Assembly: GCA_017551705.1 (NCBI GenBank)
Contig: JAFZLA010000018.1
Span: 23,799-87,798 of the forward strand
From: Treponema sp.
GTDB lineage: Bacteria; Spirochaetota; Spirochaetia; Treponematales; Treponemataceae
Reading direction: 5' to 3'
Length of the DNA stretch: 64,000 nt
Positions 15,644-22,050 of the stretch are shown here, in pieces (positions within the stretch are counted from its first letter, which is position 1; the number at the start of each line of letters is the position of its first letter). A program made the translations under genes and the position numbers. Below the pieces are notes generated by a model, which searched no databases, had not been told where the DNA came from, and saw nothing but the letters and a program-made list of their open reading frames with translations.

Positions 15644-15716
15644 CTGCCGGTAGTTCAGTTGGTAGAATGCGTGATTTGGGGTCATGTGGTCGCTGGTTCA
15701 AATCCGGCCCGGCAGA
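15644..15716 (+). tRNA. tRNA-Pro(UGG)
   Basis: Acceptor CUGCCGG/CCGGCAG, anticodon stem CGUGA/UCAUG with loop UUUGGGG, T arm GCUGG-UUCAAAU-CCGGC, discriminator A. It is the last gene of array 1. Confidence 0.87.
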
Positions 15717-15759
15717 ATCTTTCGAAGTATAAAGACAAGGATATTAAAGAACGTCGCTA

Positions 15760-15788
15760 ATGACAAGAATGGTTAGTTATGTTATATT
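15760..15788 (+). promoter_or_regulatory. Module 2 promoter, ATGACA-17-TATATT
   Basis: Same hexamers and spacing as the module 1 promoter at 14245. It lies between tRNA array 1 and the second small-ORF/HTH module. Confidence 0.6.
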
Positions 15789-15796
15789 AAAATCAT

Positions 15797-15937
15797 ACGA
15801 GGTCGTCAAGGCACGCTTCGCTTAAAGCCTATGACAACCTCGTTTGCAGATTTTGGATAAATTATAAAATCTGTATCAAGCGTTGAAACGACGCAAAAGT
15901 TGGCTTGTGCCGGCTTACACTCATAAGGGGGTCAGAG
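15797..15937 (+). promoter_or_regulatory. Structured leader of module 2
   Basis: ACGAGGT/ACCTCGT (15797-15843) encloses a GTCAAGGCACGCT-type palindrome that also occurs at 10609. A second hairpin, CAGATTTT/AAAATCTG, lies at about 15847-15873. A GGGGG run precedes the ATG at 15938. Confidence 0.45.
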
Positions 15938-16102
15938 ATGAGCGCTATGAACAGTAATAATTCCAATTTTCTCGAACATAGTTGCAATCATTCATGGTCG
16001 GAATGTCATTTCTCTGAACATTCTTGGTGTGAGAATGAAAGCTGGCATGAAAACAGTTCGTTGAACTGCAAGTTAATTTTTGTAAGCGGAGTTTCTGCGT
16101 AA
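15938..16102 (+). CDS. 54-residue Cys/His/Trp-rich protein, module 2
   Basis: A short gene with a purine-rich ribosome-binding site (AAGGGGGTCAGAG before the ATG). The middle of the product is a run of H, C, W, S, E and N with a repeating feel (EHSCNHSWSECH, then SEHSWCENESWHEN), four Cys and six His. Metal binding is possible. The tail is KLIFVSGVSA. No family is recognised. It occupies the same position as the 57-residue ORF of module 1 but is not similar to it apart from the -SA end. Confidence 0.55.
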   Translation: MSAMNSNNSNFLEHSCNHSWSECHFSEHSWCENESWHENSSLNCKLIFVSGVSA

Positions 16103-16149
16103 CCTTCCTAATAGGCGTTGAGGCTCCGAGTTGAATAGGAGTTATCAAC

Positions 16150-16431
16150 GTGAAAACAACAGTCTTAAGGCCTGTGCTTGATTTAGAGGCGACAGGCGCA
16201 AAAATCAAAACACTTATGAAGCAGCGGGGAATTACTCCTCGTCAGCTGCAGGGTATTCTCGACTTCCCTTATGTGCAGACGGTGTACAACTGGTTTGCCG
16301 GCAAGAACATGCCTACGCTCGACAACTTGGTTGCGCTTGCTCATGTCCTGGCCGTACCCATGGACGATATCATTGTAACGAGACTGGTCGAGGTTGATGT
16401 TGCGGAGGATGCGGAAGTTCTGAGCGCTTGA
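16150..16431 (+). CDS. HTH protein of module 2
   Basis: A 93-residue paralogue of the module 1 HTH protein. The HTH is GAKIKTLMKQRGITPRQLQ, then DFPYVQTVYNWFAGKNMPTLDN. It starts with GTG preceded by AGGAG. Similar small HTH proteins ending in a P-(S/T)-L-D-N-L segment are widespread in gut Firmicutes and other anaerobes. It ends 7 nt before tRNA-Trp, so protein and array are probably one transcript. Confidence 0.8.
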   Translation: MKTTVLRPVLDLEATGAKIKTLMKQRGITPRQLQGILDFPYVQTVYNWFAGKNMPTLDNLVALAHVLAVPMDDIIVTRLVEVDVAEDAEVLSA

Positions 16432-16438
16432 AACTAAT

Positions 16439-16511
16439 GCGCGTATAGCTCAGCTGGTAGAGCATCGGTCTCCAAAACCGAAGGCCTTAGGTTCGAATCC
16501 TAATGCGCGTG
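16439..16511 (+). tRNA. tRNA-Trp(CCA)
   Basis: Acceptor GCGCGUA/UGCGCGU, anticodon stem UCGGU/ACCGA with loop CUCCAAA, G73 as expected for Trp. First gene of array 2. Confidence 0.87.
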
Positions 16512-16514
16512 TTT

Positions 16515-16588
16515 GAACTGGTACCCAAGTGGTCTAAGGGGATGGTCTGCAAAACCATTAGTCGTGGGTTCGAATCCCATCCAGTTCT
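16515..16588 (+). tRNA. tRNA-Cys(GCA)
   Basis: Acceptor GAACUGG/CCAGUUC, anticodon stem AUGGU/ACCAU with loop CUGCAAA, U73 as expected for Cys. Confidence 0.88.
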
Positions 16589-16597
16589 CTTTTACAT

Positions 16598-16672
16598 GTG
16601 GACGTTGGCGGAGAGGTTTAACGCGCTTGATTGTGGATCAAGAGTTCACCAGTTCGAATCTGGTACGCCCAC
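16598..16672 (+). tRNA. tRNA-His(GUG)
   Basis: The extra 5' G(-1) pairs with C73, the His identity mark. Anticodon stem CUUGA/UCAAG with loop UUGUGGA. One A-C mismatch in the acceptor stem. Confidence 0.87.
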
Positions 16673-16680
16673 CTATTTTT

Positions 16681-16767
16681 GGAGAGATGGCAGAGAGGTC
16701 GAATGCGGCAGCGTGCTAAGCTGTTATAGCGGTAACGCTATCGGGGGTTCAAATCCCTCTCTCTCCG
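16681..16767 (+). tRNA. tRNA-Ser(GCU)
   Basis: Class II tRNA. Acceptor GGAGAGA/UCUCUCC, anticodon loop GUGCUAA, long variable arm (AUAGCGGUAACGCUAU), G73. Confidence 0.88.
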
Positions 16768-16774
16768 TTTTTTT

Positions 16775-16846
16775 GGTTCGTTCGTCTAACGGCAAGGACA
16801 ACTGGTTTTCATCCAGTCAACGGGAGTTCAACTCTCCTACGAACCT
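16775..16846 (+). tRNA. tRNA-Glu(UUC)
   Basis: Acceptor GGUUCGU/ACGAACC, anticodon stem ACUGG/CCAGU with loop UUUUCAU, T arm GGGAG-UUCAACU-CUCCU. Confidence 0.87.
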
Positions 16847-16851
16847 TATTT

Positions 16852-16925
16852 GGAGAATTAGCTCAGTAGGTCAGAGCGCTTGCCTGTTAAGCAAGATGTC
16901 ACTGGTTCGAGTCCAGTATTCTCCG
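16852..16925 (+). tRNA. tRNA-Asn(GUU)
   Basis: Acceptor GGAGAAU/AUUCUCC, anticodon stem CUUGC/GCAAG with loop CUGUUAA, G73. Last gene of array 2, 13 nt before promoter P2. Confidence 0.88.
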
Positions 16926-16938
16926 TATTTTGAATTAA

Positions 16939-16986
16939 TTTTCGCGCTAAATTTTCCGTGATTATCATAGATCTCGAAAATATAAT
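16939..16986 (+). promoter_or_regulatory. Island promoter P2 (conserved box type)
   Basis: The same 19-bp box as P1 (TTTTCGCGCTAAATTTTCC), then GTGATT, 17 bp, TATAAT. It drives the nucleotidyltransferase-WYL-WYL operon. Confidence 0.75.
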
Positions 16987-17004
16987 TGGATGCAGGGTAG
17001 CAGA

Positions 17005-17796
17005 ATGGAAATAATTGACGAAAATGAAATTATACAAGAAATTAAGGCAAAGCTTACTCAGATTGAGGAACGGGAAAATATTCGTATTATATATGCGTGT
17101 GAGAGCGGATCCCGCGCCTGGGGATTTGCAAGTCCTGATTCTGACTATGATGTTCGTTTCATTTTTGTTCGGCCAGTTGAGGATTATCTTCGGGTAAAAG
17201 AACTGCCTGATTTTATTGACGCCGAACTGAATGAAATTTATGACATTAACGGTTGGGATTTGAAGAAATTCCTTAAGCATCTCTATAAATCAAATCCAGT
17301 TCTTTTTGAATGGGCCAACTCTCCGATTGTATATCGAACAACGCCAGAGTGGGATTGCGCAAAAGCAATAATGAAGGATTATTTTTTTCAAATTGCAATG
17401 ATTCATCATTATCGAGGCATGGCAAAAAGCAATGCCAAGAGTTATTTATCTAAATCGGAAGTCATATTAAAGAAATATCTGTATGTGCTTCGCCCGGTGC
17501 TGGCTGGTGTATGGCTTATGCGGAAACATACTGTACCTCCAACTGAATTTTCAAAACTTGTTGATGAAATTTTACCAATTGAATTAAAAGATTCTGTTGA
17601 GGAACTGCTGTCGGTAAAAATGAAATCTAAAGAGAAAAAGAAAGGCTCTAGAATACCTCAAATCGATTCATTCATTGAGACAAAACTTAATGAACTCATG
17701 GCGTTGCCTGTCATTGATGAAGCGCAGGACAATTATGAAAAGTTGGATAAAATATTTTTGGAAATTGTTCGGCAATATGATTTTTTTGTGGTATAA
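17005..17796 (+). CDS. Predicted nucleotidyltransferase (YcgL/COG3541 type)
   Basis: A DNA polymerase beta-superfamily nucleotidyltransferase. The core GSRAWGFASPDSDYDVRFI carries the G-S motif and the D-x-D metal pair. A helical C-terminal domain follows. COG3541 proteins are known to travel with RtcB and other RNA-repair genes and may add or replace terminal nucleotides. I start at ATG 17005, because the in-frame ATG at 16990 lies only 3 nt from the P2 -10 box and would not be fully transcribed. The next gene starts 6 nt after the stop. Confidence 0.82.
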   Translation: MEIIDENEIIQEIKAKLTQIEERENIRIIYACESGSRAWGFASPDSDYDVRFIFVRPVEDYLRVKELPDFIDAELNEIYDINGWDLKKFLKHLYKSNPVLFEWANSPIVYRTTPEWDCAKAIMKDYFFQIAMIHHYRGMAKSNAKSYLSKSEVILKKYLYVLRPVLAGVWLMRKHTVPPTEFSKLVDEILPIELKDSVEELLSVKMKSKEKKKGSRIPQIDSFIETKLNELMALPVIDEAQDNYEKLDKIFLEIVRQYDFFVV

Positions 17797-17802
17797 TGGC
17801 TT

Positions 17803-19089
17803 ATGGCGTACTCGGAACTGATTAAAAATCTTGATACTCTTAGAACTTATGTCCGCAGTTTTTATATCTATGGATTTAAAACACGGGACCGGTTTTTTGG
17901 AAAGAGTCCGCGTACGTATGATGATGAAAAGCGCCGTCTGGAAAACTATCTGAACGGATACATGGCTTTTCGTCCGGATGAAAACGGCAAGGTAACATTT
18001 CTTTCAATCGATAGCCGCCACACAATTCACAATCCGCTGTATAAAATCTTTAAGACAAAATCCTTTACAGCAATGGATATTTCGCTTCATTTTATGCTGA
18101 TGGATATTCTTGCGGACGGTTCAAAAAAGACCTTGAATCAACTTCTCGACGAAATAAATGATGTCTATCTCAAGGATTTCTCTCAGGAGATGCTGCCCGA
18201 AGAATCCGGCCTAAGAAAAAAGTTGAAGGAATATGAGGAATTAGGCTTAATCTCATTGGAAAAAGACGGAAAGACAATGCTCTATTTTCGCAATTCAATG
18301 ACCGATTTGAACGGACTGGAAGACGCTCTTTCATTCTTTTCTGAGATTTCCCCATGTGGCGTGACAGGCAGTTTCTTATATGACAAGCTTCCAAAAAACG
18401 CGCAGAAAGAAAGCGAGGTTTTCCAGTTCAAACATCATTATATTACTTCTTCGATTGAATCCGATTTTGTGGAACAGGTATTTGAGGCTATTCGAGAACA
18501 TCGCTATCTTACTATTGAACAACGCCGAGCGGAGGAAGACAGAACTTTTCCGAACGAAGTGGTCCCTCTCATGATTTATCAGAGCGCGCAGGGCGGTCGT
18601 ATGTATCTAATGGGGTACCGTCCTAACGGAAAATATTTTCTTGCTTTACGTTTTGACTACATTATTGGAATTACAACTGGTGAAGTATATTCTGGCTTTG
18701 AGCAAAAGAGAGCGGAGTTTGAAGAACTTCGGAAACACATTTGGGGAGTGGCTCTCAAACAAAACAAAAGACATAACGACACAACAACCGCTCATGTAAC
18801 ATTCCGCGTTCATTTTGAAGAGGATGAAAAGTTTATTTATCAGCGTCTTTTGAGGGAAAAACGCTGCGGAACAATAACTCTGCTTGATGATAATAACGCG
18901 CAGTTTGACGCAGATGTTTTTGATCCGCAGGAAATTATTCCATGGGCCAGAAGCTTTATCTGCAGAATAACTTTCTTTGATTGTTCGGAAAAAATCATTG
19001 CCCGTCGTTTTTACGGTGACATTAGAAAAATGAACCGCATGTATTGTGGCGAGGAAGAGAATAGCGGGGAGGCAGACGATGCTGTTTAG
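17803..19089 (+). CDS. WYL-domain transcriptional regulator 1
   Basis: A 428-residue protein with an N-terminal winged-helix-type region and a central/C-terminal WYL domain (about residues 220-330: IEQRRAEED, RMYLMGYRPNGKYFLALRFDYI) plus a WCX-like tail. WYL domains sense small ligands or nucleic acid ends and act as repressors or activators. It lies in the operon behind the nucleotidyltransferase and overlaps the second WYL gene by 11 nt. The two could form a heteromer that binds the conserved box at P1-P3; this is inferred. Confidence 0.85.
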   Translation: MAYSELIKNLDTLRTYVRSFYIYGFKTRDRFFGKSPRTYDDEKRRLENYLNGYMAFRPDENGKVTFLSIDSRHTIHNPLYKIFKTKSFTAMDISLHFMLMDILADGSKKTLNQLLDEINDVYLKDFSQEMLPEESGLRKKLKEYEELGLISLEKDGKTMLYFRNSMTDLNGLEDALSFFSEISPCGVTGSFLYDKLPKNAQKESEVFQFKHHYITSSIESDFVEQVFEAIREHRYLTIEQRRAEEDRTFPNEVVPLMIYQSAQGGRMYLMGYRPNGKYFLALRFDYIIGITTGEVYSGFEQKRAEFEELRKHIWGVALKQNKRHNDTTTAHVTFRVHFEEDEKFIYQRLLREKRCGTITLLDDNNAQFDADVFDPQEIIPWARSFICRITFFDCSEKIIARRFYGDIRKMNRMYCGEEENSGEADDAV

Positions 19090-20020
19090 TGAAATCTACA
19101 GCGCTTATTACAATACCGTTGCCTCGATTATCACCTGTAGTCAGCATGGAAGACTAGATTCTGATTCTCTTTTCAAAATTGTCCAAGAATCCGCTTTTCC
19201 TGAAAGTTTTATGACAATTGGAAGCGCTTTGGAAAGCGGCAAATGGCCGCTGATCAAAAAAGACTACAGTACAAATATTCAGAATGTCCCGACAATGCCT
19301 CTTTCAATTTTGCAAAAGAGATGGCTTAGAGCGCTTTGCGATGACAAAAGATTCAGACTGTTTGTGGATGATGAAACGCTAACACAGCTTAGGTTTCAGC
19401 TCAAAGATGTAGAACCGCTTTTTACAGAGCGCGACTATTATCTCTATGATAAATATTCCGATGACGACCCGTATGATGATTCTGAATATATCAAAAATTT
19501 CCGAACGGTTCTTTCGGCTGTCCATCAGAAAAAGACAATAAGCGTAGAATATACCGGAAGATTTGGGCAGCGCAAAAGATTTGCCTGCAATCCTTATAAG
19601 ATTGAATACTCAGAAAAGGATGATAAATTCCGTATCATCTCGAAAGTAAAAAAATACCAATCAATATTGAACATTGCCAGAATCAATTCTTGTGAACTGA
19701 CAGAAAAGTCAAAAGATGATGAGAGCCAAGAAGAAGGCTTGCCTTGCAATAGACGCGCTAGCGTGAAGCTGGAAATCTATGACGAACGAAAAGCAATGGA
19801 AAGAATGATGCTTGCCTTTGCTCATTTTGAAAAAAGCGCTGTTCAAATCAGTGATGACGTTTATCAGCTTACTCTAAACTATGACAGCTTTGATGAGACA
19901 GAACTTGTTGTCCGCGTTTTAAGCTTTGGTCCTATGGTAAAAGTCCTCGAACCTGAAAGTTTTAGGAATCTTATCCGAGAACGAATCTCAAAACAAATAG
20001 AATTGATGAAGCGAAAGTAA
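19079..20020 (+). CDS. WYL-domain transcriptional regulator 2
   Basis: A 313-residue partner. The WYL-type sensor core lies at about residues 140-215 (TISVEYTGRFGQRKRFACNP, FRIISKVKKYQSILNIARI), after a helical N-terminus without an obvious strong HTH. I start at ATG 19079 (MLFSEIY), which has GGGGAGG 6 nt upstream. The rtcB promoter P3 starts immediately after its stop codon. Confidence 0.82.
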   Translation: MLFSEIYSAYYNTVASIITCSQHGRLDSDSLFKIVQESAFPESFMTIGSALESGKWPLIKKDYSTNIQNVPTMPLSILQKRWLRALCDDKRFRLFVDDETLTQLRFQLKDVEPLFTERDYYLYDKYSDDDPYDDSEYIKNFRTVLSAVHQKKTISVEYTGRFGQRKRFACNPYKIEYSEKDDKFRIISKVKKYQSILNIARINSCELTEKSKDDESQEEGLPCNRRASVKLEIYDERKAMERMMLAFAHFEKSAVQISDDVYQLTLNYDSFDETELVVRVLSFGPMVKVLEPESFRNLIRERISKQIELMKRK

Positions 20021-20068
20021 TTTTCGCACTAAATTTTCCGTGATAATTGAATTTGACTCTGCTATAGT
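20021..20068 (+). promoter_or_regulatory. Island promoter P3 (conserved box type), upstream of rtcB
   Basis: TTTTCGCACTAAATTTTCC, one base different from the P1/P2 box, then GTGATA, 17 bp, TATAGT. A leader of about 120 nt follows with hairpins, including a perfect AAAATGCTCC/GGAGCATTTT stem at about 20105-20127. Confidence 0.75.
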
Positions 20069-20188
20069 AAAGCCATAAAGGTAGGGAGCGCCGGCGTAGC
20101 CGGCAAAATGCTCCGGTGGAGCATTTTGAGCGAGTCTCCGAGCAGCTGTGCTGCGAAGGCAGCCAGACAGCAATGATGGAGGTTATCT

Positions 20189-21418
20189 ATGGTGGAAGTA
20201 AAAGGCAAGTACAATACCGCAAAGGTTTTTACAGATAATCTTGAAGAGAAAGGACGTGAGCAGATTGAACGTCTTTGTGATCAGCCTTATGCAGCAGACA
20301 GCAAGATTCGTATGATGCCAGATGTGCATGCTGGTGCTGGTTGCACAATTGGCACCACGATGACTATTGCTGATAAGATTTGTCCGAATCTTGTTGGCGT
20401 TGATATTGGATGCGGAATGGAAACACTTATCATCAAAGCGGATTCTCCTGTGAGTGAGAAGTTTGATCCGGAAAAATTGGATAAGTGTATTCGTAAAAAT
20501 ATTCCTGTTGGACGAGAGATTCGAAGAGCTGGGCATGTTCATAAATTTGTTGATGAGATTGATTTCGATAAGATTCGATGCAGAAAGGCAAATATAGGAA
20601 ATGCAAAGCGTTCTCTTGGAACTCTCGGTGGAGGAAATCATTTTATTGAGGCCGATCGTGATGAAGCAGGAAATTTATACATCGTAGTTCATTCAGGAAG
20701 CCGCCATCTTGGTCTTGAAGTTGCAAATTATTATCAGGAGATGGCTTGGATGCAGCTTAATCACACAGATGATGAAGCTGTACGAGCTGCTATTCAAAAG
20801 TTAAAAGATGAAGGCCGTAGTGATGAAATACAAACTCTTTTGCCAGGAATAAAGAGTGCTGTTTGTACAAATATTCCGCAGTCATTGGCTTATGTTGAAG
20901 GACAACTTTTTGATGACTACATCAATGATATGAAGATTCTTCAGAGATTTGCGATGTTTAATCGAAAAGCAATGATTGACACAATTAGTGTTGGCCTCCG
21001 TCTTGATAAGCATGATGTCATTGATCAGTTTACAACGATTCATAACTACATTGATACTGATGCAATGATTTTGAGAAAGGGAAGTGTTAGTGCTAGAAAG
21101 GGTGAAAAGCTTTTAATTCCAATCAATATGAGAGATGGAAGTCTTGTTTGTATTGGTAAGGGGAATGAAGATTGGAACTTTTCTGCACCTCATGGAGCTG
21201 GTCGTGTAATGGGTCGTAAAGAAGCTCGTTATAAATTACAGCTCGAAGATTTTGAAAAATCAATGGAAGGTATTTGGAGTTCAACTGTTTGTAAGGACAC
21301 TCTCGATGAAGCACCTATGGCATATAAGGATATGAGTGAAATTGTTACAAACATTGAACCAACAGCAGAAGTAGTGAATGTCATTAAACCGATCTTCAAC
21401 TTCAAGGCTGCGGAATAG
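20189..21418 (+). CDS. rtcB: RNA-splicing ligase RtcB
   Basis: RtcB seals 2',3'-cyclic phosphate (or 3'-phosphate) RNA ends to 5'-OH ends in a GTP- and Mn-dependent reaction. Family motifs are in order: DVHAGAGCTIGTT, GVDIGCGM (with the metal-binding Cys), LGGGNHFIE, VHSGSRHLG, SAPHGAGR (with the guanylated His) and EAPMAYK. The length of 409 residues matches the short RtcB form. GGAGG lies 7 nt before the ATG. It is the first gene after P3; four Y-like RNAs and a Ro60-like gene follow, a grouping known from the bacterial rsr-yrl-rtcBA RNA-repair operon. Confidence 0.95.
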   Translation: MVEVKGKYNTAKVFTDNLEEKGREQIERLCDQPYAADSKIRMMPDVHAGAGCTIGTTMTIADKICPNLVGVDIGCGMETLIIKADSPVSEKFDPEKLDKCIRKNIPVGREIRRAGHVHKFVDEIDFDKIRCRKANIGNAKRSLGTLGGGNHFIEADRDEAGNLYIVVHSGSRHLGLEVANYYQEMAWMQLNHTDDEAVRAAIQKLKDEGRSDEIQTLLPGIKSAVCTNIPQSLAYVEGQLFDDYINDMKILQRFAMFNRKAMIDTISVGLRLDKHDVIDQFTTIHNYIDTDAMILRKGSVSARKGEKLLIPINMRDGSLVCIGKGNEDWNFSAPHGAGRVMGRKEARYKLQLEDFEKSMEGIWSSTVCKDTLDEAPMAYKDMSEIVTNIEPTAEVVNVIKPIFNFKAAE

Positions 21419-21420
21419 AT

Positions 21421-21457
21421 AATTAAAGTTGTACTTTATTCAATTACAACTTTAATT
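21421..21457. terminator. Perfect hairpin after rtcB
   Basis: AATTAAAGTTGTA and TACAACTTTAATT form a 13-bp stem directly after the stop codon. There is no clear U-run, so it may be a processing or stabilising hairpin and not a terminator. Confidence 0.5.
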
Positions 21458-21578
21458 ACAAATTTGAAAAAGCTTATTATTATTAAAATATGAGTTGCAA
21501 ATCTAACAAAAGTTAGCTTGCACAAAGGCAGTTATTTGTGTAACTGGAGGCAATTGACTTTCTTGATTTGTAATTCAA

Positions 21579-21660
21579 AAGACGCGTGCAGCAACAGATT
21601 TGATAAGAATAATCACAATATGCCTAAGACTGCCAGGCTAAGGCAGTTCGCGTCTTGTTG
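21579..21660 (+). ncRNA. Y-like RNA 1
   Basis: The ends AAGACGCG and CGCGTCTT pair, followed on the 5' side by the shared GCAGCAA motif and on the 3' side by CTTGT. The interior has a hairpin (ACTGCC/GGCAGT) and no tRNA-like arm. The 5' flank contains a partial copy of a tRNA-Thr anticodon arm. Confidence 0.6.
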
Positions 21661-21664
21661 TTTT

Positions 21665-21736
21665 GCTGCTTGGGCAGGTTGGTTATGCACTTGATTTGTA
21701 ATCAAGAGACGGTAGGTTCGATTCCTACAGGCAGCT
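21665..21736 (+). tRNA. tRNA-Thr(UGU)-like gene
   Basis: Acceptor GCUGCUU/AGGCAGC, anticodon stem CUUGA/UCAAG with loop UUUGUAA, T arm GUAGG-UUCGAUU-CCUAC. Position 8 is G and the D stem is weak, so it may be a mimic and not a functional tRNA. It lies between Y-like RNAs 1 and 2. Confidence 0.65.
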
Positions 21737-21738
21737 AA

Positions 21739-21857
21739 AAGGCACATACAGCAATAGTACCATGTGTCGTGGGTTCGATCCCCATCTCCCGCTCTTCATG
21801 CGGGAGTAGCTCAGTTGGAAGAGCAATGGCCCGAAGGGGTTACTAAGTGCCTTGTTT
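21739..21857 (+). ncRNA. Y-like RNA 2 with circularly permuted tRNA-Gly mimic
   Basis: AAGGCAC/GTGCCTT close the RNA, and ACAGCAA follows on the 5' side. Inside, the order is T arm (GTGGG-TTCGATC-CCCAT), acceptor 3' strand CTCCCGC, a short loop TCTTCAT, acceptor 5' strand GCGGGAG, TA, and D arm GCTCAGTTGGAAGAGC. This is a tRNA-Gly body with its ends joined and opened at the anticodon stem. Known bacterial Y RNAs (YrlA type) mimic tRNA in this way and tether Ro60 to nucleases. Confidence 0.8.
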
Positions 21858-21863
21858 TGGCAG

Positions 21864-21965
21864 AAGATACGCACAGCAACTATTAGAGTAGCTAAGCGGT
21901 TAAGCGTCAGTTCTGGGAACTGAAGTTCGCGGGTTCGATCCCCGCCTCGATTTTGTATCTTGTGT
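21864..21965 (+). ncRNA. Y-like RNA 3 with tRNA-Pro-like insert in normal order
   Basis: AAGATAC/GTATCTT close the RNA, with GCACAGCAA on the 5' side and CTTGT at the 3' end. The interior has D arm GCTAAGCGGTTAAGC, anticodon stem TCAGT/ACTGA with loop TCTGGGA (UGG, proline), and T arm GCGGG-TTCGATC-CCCGC, in standard order. The would-be acceptor stem is poorly paired (5 of 7), so it is more likely a tRNA mimic on a Y-RNA stem than a free tRNA. Confidence 0.65.
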
Positions 21966-22050
21966 CTGACGACAGCTATCCATTAGCCCTGTCTCAGAAC
22001 TGCCAATTTTTTTGAATGATAAACGAGGCGTTGCCTCAAGGAGAAATATT

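Noticed and set aside
15463..16961. Open frames running through the tRNA arrays
   Set aside because: They are chance readings of tRNA sequence; their peptides repeat tRNA arm patterns.
16990..17004. ATG at 16990 as the start of the nucleotidyltransferase
   Set aside because: It begins 3 nt after the -10 TATAAT of P2, upstream of or at the expected transcription start, so ATG 17005 is preferred.
20069..20188. Known riboswitch in the rtcB leader
   Set aside because: Hairpins are present but no conserved aptamer core could be recognised.
21864..21965. Ordinary tRNA-Pro gene
   Set aside because: The acceptor stem is poorly paired and the body is enclosed by the same terminal stem and CAGCAA/CTTGT motifs as the other Y-like RNAs, so a mimic fits better.
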